Part shown: piece after piece, positions 48,097 to 50,995 of the stretch
Layout: each line of letters starts with the position of its first letter
How positions within the stretch are numbered: position 1 is the first letter of the stretch
Assembly: GCA_934434555.1 (NCBI GenBank)
Contig: CAKRZX010000016.1
Location: forward strand, 1-50,995
Direction of reading: 5' to 3'
From: an uncultured Clostridia bacterium
GTDB taxonomy: Bacteria > Bacillota > Clostridia > Christensenellales > QALW01
Length of the DNA stretch: 50,995 nucleotides
The notes under the pieces: model-generated
Database searches by the model: none
What the model saw: only the letters and a program-made list of their open reading frames with translations
What the model was told of the DNA's origin: nothing
Program-made: the position numbers and the translations under genes

Positions 48097-48142
48097 GTTT
48101 TTAAATGAGAACGACAAGTCGGAATTTGTGGAGGATGCTAAA

Positions 48143-48640
48143 ATGGAAGCAGTTATTCGGAAAGTTCAGCAAGGTGATGCAAACACCTTGGCATATATTC
48201 AAACTGAAAGCTGGAAGGCAGCTTTTGCCGGAATCCTTGATGCCGAGACTCTGGAAAAGTGTACGGACATCGACCGAGCGACCGCTATGTATCAGAGGCT
48301 TTTGGATGAGAACAAAGGAAACGGATATCTTCTCTCGGTGGGTGGAACGCCCCATTGCATCGCTTATTGGGACACAGCTCGTGATGCGGAGTTGACTGGG
48401 AAAGCGGAGTTAATCTGCATCCATAGTCTGCCTGAAAACTGGCATAAAGGGTACGGCCGTCAAATGATGAATCGAGTTCTGAAAGATATCAAGGAAAACG
48501 GATATTCCGAAGTGTTTTTGTGGGTATTTAGGGAAAACTATCGCGCCAGAGCTTTTTACGAAGCCAACGGGTTTGCGTTGACGGATACTTCAAAGCCTGC
48601 GTTTGACACAGAAGAAGTCCTTTATTCCAAAAGAATCTGA
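48143..48640 (+). CDS. GNAT-family N-acetyltransferase
   Basis: 165 residues from ATG 48143, preceded at 9 bases by GGAGG; the longer in-frame start at 48095 lacks a ribosome-binding site. GNAT motif A appears as LICIHSLPENWHKGYGRQMM (acetyl-CoA pyrophosphate loop), motif B as VFRENYRARAFYEANGF. Substrate unknown (small molecule, peptide or ribosomal-protein N-terminus). It has its own promoter and terminator between two phage tail fragments, so it looks like a moron-type cargo gene. Confidence 0.88.
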   Translation: MEAVIRKVQQGDANTLAYIQTESWKAAFAGILDAETLEKCTDIDRATAMYQRLLDENKGNGYLLSVGGTPHCIAYWDTARDAELTGKAELICIHSLPENWHKGYGRQMMNRVLKDIKENGYSEVFLWVFRENYRARAFYEANGFALTDTSKPAFDTEEVLYSKRI

Positions 48641-48690
48641 TAGGGACAAATTCCTATTTGTCAATTTACAAGTAACTCATTTTCATTCAA

Positions 48691-48722
48691 CCACCAGGGA
48701 GAAATCCCCGGTGGTATTTTTA
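48691..48722 (+). terminator. Terminator of the acetyltransferase cassette
   Basis: CCACCAGGGA, loop GAAA, TCCCCGGTGG (48691-48714) with one opposed A/C, then TATTTTTA. Confidence 0.8.
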
Positions 48723-48744
48723 TGCCCGGAAGGAGGTGGTTTTC

Positions 48745-49146
48745 ATGATCCCGGTGCTTTATTTGCCCAATGCTGCTGACTTTTCCTCATTCGGCCTTGG
48801 TGTGCTGACGGACACCATTTCCTGCGAAGTGACCGAAGAGCGAAACGGTGTGTTCGAGTGCTTGCTCAAATACCCTGTCAGCGGTCAGCACTATGGGCTT
48901 ATCACCAAGGAGTGCATTATCAAGGCAAAGCCCAACGATACCGCCGTCGACCAGGCGTTCCGCATTTATCGCATCACGAAGCCCTTAAACGGCATCGTCA
49001 CTATTTACGGTCAGCATATCTCGTATGCGCGCAGGATGAAGTGTAAGTACAAGCCGGCTGCATATAGTTTCATTCCGTTGTACAGACTCCAAACCAAGAA
49101 CGGTCGCTTTCGTGGTTGTTCTTGGTCTACCGTAAAAAGGAATTAA
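48745..49146 (+). pseudogene. N-terminal fragment of a phage tail endopeptidase (Tal-like)
   Basis: Starts MIPVLYLPNAADFSSFGLGV with AAGGAGG 8 bases upstream. It continues CEVTEERNGVFECLLKYPVS and FRIYRITKPLNGIVTIYGQHI, matching the N-terminus of prophage endopeptidase-tail proteins, which normally exceed 400 residues. After GQHISYARRMKCKY the similarity ends and a foreign tail runs to TAA at 49144, just inside the right arm of the inverted repeat. Truncated by the rearrangement. Confidence 0.8.
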
Positions 49147-49278
49147 CCCAAAGCGACCGCATATTTCAGTCAACGAGAGTTGGGCAAAAAAGTTGACTGA
49201 AATCCGATATGTTTTATGCTTGCTTTAATATCTTTCCCACAAGCGACAAAAATCGTGAAAAAAAGAATGAAAATTTCG

Positions 49279-49307
49279 TTGACAGAACAGTGATGCTGAT
49301 GTAAAAT
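49279..49307 (+). promoter_or_regulatory. Promoter of DUF6514 copy B
   Basis: TTGACA (49279-49284), 17-bp spacer, TAAAAT (49302-49307). Confidence 0.72.
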
Positions 49308-49345
49308 AATGCCAATAAAACAACAACAAAGGATATGCTCGAAAA

Positions 49346-49552
49346 ATGATTACATGCAGGATGAATGTATCGAAGTACAACGGACAGTATGTTACCTACG
49401 GACTTGATTTCTTTGATTCCGGCAGAATGATACGGCGGATACCGAACATAACGGTTTCATTCGCCTTGATTCGTCAACTGATGAGGGAGATAAATGCTGC
49501 GAATTTAAGCGAGTTCCATATTGATGATATAATAGAAGATTTTTTAACATAA
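49346..49552 (+). CDS. DUF6514 family protein, copy B
   Basis: 68 residues, the same as copy A apart from Thr instead of Ala at position 3. The nucleotide sequences are almost identical too, so the duplication is recent or kept uniform by gene conversion. AAAGG lies 14 bases upstream of the ATG, a long spacing; an internal ATG six codons in (after GCAGG) is another candidate start. Followed by a terminator and then the peptide/secreted-protein unit. Confidence 0.82.
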   Translation: MITCRMNVSKYNGQYVTYGLDFFDSGRMIRRIPNITVSFALIRQLMREINAANLSEFHIDDIIEDFLT

Positions 49553-49565
49553 TCTGACCCCCACG

Positions 49566-49611
49566 CCCGCACCGTTGCAGACTTGTTTCTGTTTTCGGCG
49601 CGGGTTTTCTT
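49566..49611 (+). terminator. Terminator of DUF6514 copy B
   Basis: CCCGCACCG (49566-49574) pairs with CGGCGCGGG (49596-49604) with one mismatch, then TTTTCTT. Confidence 0.7.
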
Positions 49612-49673
49612 ATCCACAAGCATAAAATCACGGATGCAGAGAGGGAATTTCACACCCAAAATCCAAAATTCCC

Positions 49674-49701
49674 TTGACAAATTTTCTCGCAGTGCTACAA
49701 T
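49674..49701 (+). promoter_or_regulatory. Promoter of the peptide/secreted-protein unit
   Basis: TTGACA (49674-49679), 16-bp spacer, TACAAT (49696-49701); expected start near 49708, giving a 24-nt leader with AGGAGAGG. The -35 box sits at the very end of the inverted repeat (AATTCCCTTGACA), which the two arms share. Confidence 0.72.
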
Positions 49702-49731
49702 ATCCGAGAAAAAACACAGGAGAGGCATATT

Positions 49732-49854
49732 ATGCGGGCGTACGAAACACCGGAGATAAGGATAGTGAAGTTTTCGAATGAAGAAATCTTAGGTGGATCG
49801 AACCCGTGGACAGAACTGCCCGAAGATGAATTTGAAAAAAATGAAACATATTAG
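49732..49854 (+). CDS. 40-residue peptide
   Basis: Begins MRAYETPEIRIVKFSNEEIL, continues through a Gly-Gly and a Pro-Trp, and ends in an acidic tail (EDEFEKNETY). AGGAGAGG lies 8-15 bases before the ATG. The Y-E-x-P-E-x-x-I-V-K-F opening resembles small peptides often found in gut Clostridia whose role is unclear. No signal peptide, no cysteine. It overlaps the start of the next gene, which has no ribosome-binding site of its own, so translation of the peptide probably drives that of the secreted protein. Could be a leader peptide, a modified-peptide precursor or a regulator. Confidence 0.7.
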   Translation: MRAYETPEIRIVKFSNEEILGGSNPWTELPEDEFEKNETY

Positions 49855-50776
49855 AAAAATCGCAGCGGTGTGCTGCGTTCTTTTGCTTTTATGGGGAAAT
49901 GCCATCGTGTCTAAGGCGGAAGATACGGAAATCAGCGAATCAATGGTGCTTGATGAGGGAATCGCGTGGAATGTTTTCACAGATTCAAATGTGGAATCGG
50001 TGGATTTTGAGATAAACGGAAAAAGCGAAACCGTAACAAGTTGGAACGAATCGAATGACAAAAGATGCTTTGAGTTTCGCGGAACAGGTCCGAAGATGCT
50101 GACCGATGAACTGACCGTAACGGCACATTTGTCCGGGAACAAAACAAGAGTGCACAGGACCTCGGCAGTGAAATATCTGCTCGGACTGCAAGGTAAAAGT
50201 GATAAACTTGACGCACTTATTGACGCTTTGCTTGCCTACGGAACAGCAGTGCAGATATATGAAAATTATCATACCGAACGCCTTGCCAACGGAATGAACA
50301 TATCCGGGGCAAAAGAGGTTTTCGGGAAGATTGAGTTTTCCGGAATAAACATCATGAGTATTAATGATGAATATATATCTGACCCGTCCGTTAAATGGAC
50401 CGGTGCAAGTGTAATTCTGGGCGATAAGGTGTCGGTTGTGCTGGGAGCAAAACCCGTAAGCGAAGGCGATTCGTTTGACGGAAAATATCTTAATACGTAT
50501 ATTAACGGCACATATATCGGCGTTAACCACCGCACAGGCACATCATCAACTGAATCAAACTTCACATTCGGAATACCTGTAACGCAGTATTCAAGCGAGA
50601 TTAAGGCGAATTTTACTGATTTTGACGGCAACGCCATCAGCCCCACCCTGACATACAGCGTGGAATCGTACGTAACAAGAATGTACGGAAAAACTACCGA
50701 CCCTAATCTTAAAAAGTTGCTTTCGGCGTTTGCGGATTACTGCTCCAAAGCAACGTTGTATGCGGAAAGTGTGTAA
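49841..50776 (+). CDS. Secreted protein of unknown function
   Basis: 311 residues from ATG 49841, chosen because it gives a clean signal peptide (MKHIRKIAAVCCVLLLLWGN, cleavage near VSKAED); an ATG at 49826 adds five residues. The mature part is beta-rich (VNGKSET-type strands, GTYIGVNHRTG). A helical segment follows TSAVKYLLGLQGKSDKLDAL, and the C-terminus ends VESYVTRMYGKTTDPNLKKL then AFADYCSKATLYAESV. That end pattern is shared with other exported proteins of Clostridia (from memory). No catalytic motif seen. The start lies inside the 40-residue peptide gene. Confidence 0.7.
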   Translation: MKHIRKIAAVCCVLLLLWGNAIVSKAEDTEISESMVLDEGIAWNVFTDSNVESVDFEINGKSETVTSWNESNDKRCFEFRGTGPKMLTDELTVTAHLSGNKTRVHRTSAVKYLLGLQGKSDKLDALIDALLAYGTAVQIYENYHTERLANGMNISGAKEVFGKIEFSGINIMSINDEYISDPSVKWTGASVILGDKVSVVLGAKPVSEGDSFDGKYLNTYINGTYIGVNHRTGTSSTESNFTFGIPVTQYSSEIKANFTDFDGNAISPTLTYSVESYVTRMYGKTTDPNLKKLLSAFADYCSKATLYAESV

Positions 50777-50800
50777 GGACATTGCTTACACTTTTCTTTT
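50771..50800 (+). terminator. Terminator of the secreted-protein gene
   Basis: GTGTAAG (50771-50777, containing the stop codon) pairs with CTTACAC (50785-50791), then TTTTCTTTT. Confidence 0.75.
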
Positions 50801-50974
50801 CTCTTGCGGTGCAAAACTCCGCTTTTCTCGCTAAAACCTGTATACAATGTCCTTGCACAACCACGCGAAGTACTGGTGATATGAAATATCATAAATTGTC
50901 CCCTTGCCGAAATATAGCGCGGGATTCTCTTTCTTTTTAAGAGCAAAATGCCGTATTTTCTCCCGAACTGCAAC

Positions 50975-50995
50975 AATTCCCTTGACGCACGAGCG
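50975..50995 (+). promoter_or_regulatory. Start of a further AATTCCCTTGAC promoter-like element
   Basis: AATTCCCTTGACGC at the window edge repeats the -35 context of 49667-49679 and of the left-arm remnant near 46738. It probably opens the next gene unit, which lies outside the window. 50801-50974 shows no convincing gene. Confidence 0.35.

Larger units (their letters stand above)
49134..49680 (+). repeat. Long inverted repeat, right arm
   Basis: Reverse-oriented near-copy of 46731-47274. Differences seen: small indels in the hairpin zone (GGCAAAAAAGTTGAC versus GGCAAAAAGTTGAC in the other arm) and single substitutions. The two arms flank 1.86 kb with tRNA-Met and the phage fragments. Confidence 0.88.

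Noticed and set aside
50737..50976. 79-codon minus-strand open frame at the window end
   Set aside because: No ribosome-binding site, atypical composition, and it covers the terminator of the secreted-protein gene.

Overview
The window looks like a chromosome segment of an anaerobic Gram-positive member of the Clostridia, probably a gut Oscillospirales- or Christensenellales-type organism. The grounds are a pyruvate:ferredoxin oxidoreductase, T-box and TPP leader RNAs, PadR-DUF1700-DUF4097 and GerMN lipoprotein gene sets, DUF6514 proteins and consensus sigma-A promoters (TTGACA-17-TATAAT). The genus cannot be named from the sequence alone.

Layout. (1) 1-2183: right end of an integrated element (cysteine-rich tail, excisionase-like HTH, tyrosine integrase) lying against a tRNA-Ser(CGA). 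Behind it are two further truncated tRNA-Ser 5' halves spaced 202 bp apart, a record of repeated recombination at the anticodon loop. (2) 2211-5540, minus strand: a CE15-like esterase, a repeat-rich lipoprotein, and tyrS with its T-box leader. (3) 5627-12235: a run of tightly packed plus-strand genes (glycoside hydrolase, PLP lyase-like protein, DUF1015, aspartate kinase, papain-like protein), meeting a minus-strand GH99-like gene at a hairpin that spans both stop codons. (4) 13888-17776: FAD-dependent dehydrogenase, YitT membrane protein, secreted papain-like protein; then a decayed stretch with a broken MerR gene. (5) 18473-25815: response regulator, histidine kinase, two GerMN lipoproteins, ComEC and HolA in one overlapping operon. 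(6) 25831-32060: TetR, DUF308, MMPL transporter, heptad-repeat exported protein and a CmpB-type membrane protein. (7) 32338-36267: LysR, ThiT under a TPP riboswitch, YfbR-like nucleotidase, a TIM-barrel isomerase, an unidentified ~127-nt RNA candidate, and a 53-residue gene with a perfect promoter. (8) 36286-40682: nifJ and a TrmB with an altered active-site motif, divergently transcribed.

The last quarter is accessory and scarred. Two tandemly duplicated HTH regulators face a MATE transporter gene that has been broken twice by the same ~250-bp repeat, each insertion flanked by an 11-bp direct repeat. A ribbon-helix-helix pair, tRNA-Val and tRNA-Asp, and a PadR-DUF1700-DUF4097 operon follow. 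Then come a ~540-bp inverted repeat carrying two DUF6514 genes, plus a third internally deleted copy. Between the arms lie tRNA-Met and a wrecked prophage tail module in which a GNAT acetyltransferase cassette sits between the dit and tal fragments. The window ends with a 40-residue peptide gene overlapping a secreted-protein gene, and the start of what may be another copy of the same promoter.

No CRISPR array, rRNA or complete insertion sequence was seen. The most notable signals are the serial tRNA-Ser remnants, the 11-bp-duplicating repeat, the DUF6514 inverted repeat, the peptide/secreted-protein pair and the orphan RNA candidate. All product names come from reading the sequence; no database search was run.
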